Source of the DNA: Pseudomonas sp. PDM15
Lineage (GTDB): Bacteria > Pseudomonadota > Gammaproteobacteria > Pseudomonadales > Pseudomonadaceae
Length of the DNA stretch: 64,000 nucleotides
Direction of reading: 5' to 3'
Assembly (NCBI RefSeq): GCF_014851565.1
Contig: NZ_JACVAA010000004.1
Span: 558,001-622,000, forward strand
Numbering within the stretch: position 1 is the first letter of the stretch; each line of letters begins with the position of its first letter. The notes under the pieces are model-generated. The model worked only from the letters and a program-made list of their open reading frames with translations. It did not search any database and had not been told where the DNA came from. This document shows, piece after piece, positions 62,958 to 64,000 of the stretch. Both the position numbers and the translations under genes were made by a program.

Positions 62958-64000
62958 TCAGCGCATGTGAACGTAGGTTCCGGGGGCTGCTTCCATCGCC
63001 GGATACTTGTTGCTGCCGACGCTGAACACCGTCTCGCGCTGCTCGCCCGAGCGTTGCTGGATCCACTCCAACCACTGCGGCCACCAGCTGCCGTCCTTCT
63101 TCTCGGCATCGTAATACCAGGCGCGCGGATCGCTGGTCAGCTTGCCGTTCTCGAAGTAAGTGGCCTTGGGGTTGCCCGGCGGGTTGAGGATGCTCTGGAT
63201 GTGGCCGCTGTTGGACAGGATGAAGCGACGGCCGCCACCCAGCAGCAGAGTGGAGCGGTACACCGTGTCCCAGGGCGTGATGTGGTCGTTGATGCCGGCC
63301 ACGCTGAAGCTATCGAGGTTGACCTTGGACAGATCGATCGGCGTGCCGCAGACCTCCAGGCCGCCGGCGCGGATCAGTGGGTTGTGCTTGAACAGGTCGA
63401 GCAGGTCGCCATGCAGCGCAGCCGGCAGGCGGGTGTTGTCGTTGTTCCAGTAGAGGATGTCGAAGGCCGGCGGCTCCTTGCCCATCAGGTAGTTGTTGAC
63501 CCAGTAATTCCAGATCAGGTCGTTGGGGCGCATCCAGGCGAATACCCGCGACATATCGCGGCCATCGAGCACTCCGCTCTGGTAGGAGCGGCGCTTGGCC
63601 GACTCCAGGGTCTGTTCGTCGGCGAACAGCATCGCCGGGCTCTCCACCTGGCTGTCCAGCAGGCTGACCATGTAGGTGGCGCAGCCGATCTTGCGCAACT
63701 GGCGCTTGGCCTGCAGGTGGCCCTGCAGAGCGGCGATGGTCAGGCCGCCGGCGCAGGCGCCCATCAGATTGACCTCCTTGCTGCCGGTGATGAGCCGACA
63801 CACCTCGGTGGCGTCGTCCACTGCCTGCACATAACTGGACAGGCCCCACTCGCGGTAGCGCGCGTCGGGGTTGCGCCAGCTGATCATGAACACCTGCAGG
63901 CCGTTCTTCAGGCAGTACTGGACGAAGCTCTTCTCCGGGCTGAGGTCGAAGATGTAGAACTTGTTGATCTGAGGCGGCACTACCAGCAGCGGGCGCTCGT
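62958..64000 (-). CDS. phaC2: Class II poly(R)-hydroxyalkanoic acid synthase, C-terminal part (probably PhaC2)
   Basis: The C-terminal about 347 residues of a roughly 560-residue PHA synthase; the N-terminus lies outside the window and the frame is open at the edge (ERPLLVVPPQINKFYIFDL). The catalytic triad is visible: Cys in LMGACAGG, Asp in VAGINDHITPW, His in LSNSGHIQSIL. It polymerises 3-hydroxyacyl-CoA of medium chain length. Position directly upstream of phaD makes it phaC2 in the usual phaC1-phaZ-phaC2-phaD order, but phaC1 cannot be excluded from this fragment. Confidence 0.85.
   Translation of the reverse strand, partial: ERPLLVVPPQINKFYIFDLSPEKSFVQYCLKNGLQVFMISWRNPDARYREWGLSSYVQAVDDATEVCRLITGSKEVNLMGACAGGLTIAALQGHLQAKRQLRKIGCATYMVSLLDSQVESPAMLFADEQTLESAKRRSYQSGVLDGRDMSRVFAWMRPNDLIWNYWVNNYLMGKEPPAFDILYWNNDNTRLPAALHGDLLDLFKHNPLIRAGGLEVCGTPIDLSKVNLDSFSVAGINDHITPWDTVYRSTLLLGGGRRFILSNSGHIQSILNPPGNPKATYFENGKLTSDPRAWYYDAEKKDGSWWPQWLEWIQQRSGEQRETVFSVGSNKYPAMEAAPGTYVHMR

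Overview
The window is high-GC, gene-dense chromosomal DNA from a gamma-proteobacterium of the genus Pseudomonas or a very close relative. The evidence is the complete bioBFHCD order, the malate synthase G / GcvR / RarD / SrkA block, the autotransporter esterase EstA beside fructose-bisphosphatase, and the medium-chain polyhydroxyalkanoate (PHA) locus running into ubiE-ubiJ-ubiB-hisI-hisE-tatABC. No rRNA, tRNA, CRISPR array, intact insertion sequence or prophage was recognised. The species cannot be fixed from sequence alone.

Layout. 1-1.6 kb: the end of a sugar-type ABC binding protein, a second periplasmic binding protein, and a palindromic MITE-like element. 1.6-5.8 kb: a minus-strand cluster of an MFS transporter, a CapA-type metallophosphoesterase and an M14-type peptidase, led by a 44-codon remnant of an M20 amidohydrolase. 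5.9-11.5 kb: an OsmC protein, a small unknown protein, a LysR regulator and a DUF1302/DUF1329 outer-membrane pair. 11.5-17.6 kb: glcB, a GNAT acetyltransferase, gcvR, a 700-bp non-coding block of repeats packed with DnaA-box-like 9-mers, rarD and srkA. 17.7-19.9 kb: modE-modA-modB with an apparent ModE operator but no modC. 19.9-25.3 kb: comF divergent from the biotin operon, with a BirA-type operator between them.

25.3-31.8 kb: a small flagellar-rod-like protein, a SprA-related protein, and two paralogous acyl-CoA dehydrogenases flanking a membrane GGDEF protein; the first dehydrogenase has a clear promoter with a PsrA-type operator. 32.2-41.8 kb: two envelope proteins (DUF2339, DUF3999), estA, fbp and small lipoproteins. 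42.3-50.9 kb: an accessory-looking lipid/polyketide cluster. It has DarA- and DarB-like dialkylresorcinol condensing enzymes, an HTH-like protein and a BtrH-like protein on the plus strand. These converge on a minus-strand operon of a degenerate ketosynthase, an active ketosynthase, ACP, an ABC-2 exporter pair and a hot-dog dehydratase. A divergent isoprenylcysteine-methyltransferase-like gene follows. This is the best candidate for an uncharacterised system.

50.9-57.3 kb: housekeeping genes (proline iminopeptidase, Dtd, DoxX, a TetR regulator, UPF0158, RsmE, TatABC, HisE, HisI). 57.4-60.4 kb: ubiquinone biosynthesis ubiB-ubiJ-ubiE. 60.5-64 kb: PHA granule genes (a PHA-system protein, phaI, phaF) convergent with phaD and the C-terminal part of a class II PHA synthase cut by the window edge.

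From memory of P. aeruginosa PAO1, the 11-31 kb block and the 32-64 kb block lie on opposite sides of its origin, so their adjacency here would imply a rearrangement around the origin.
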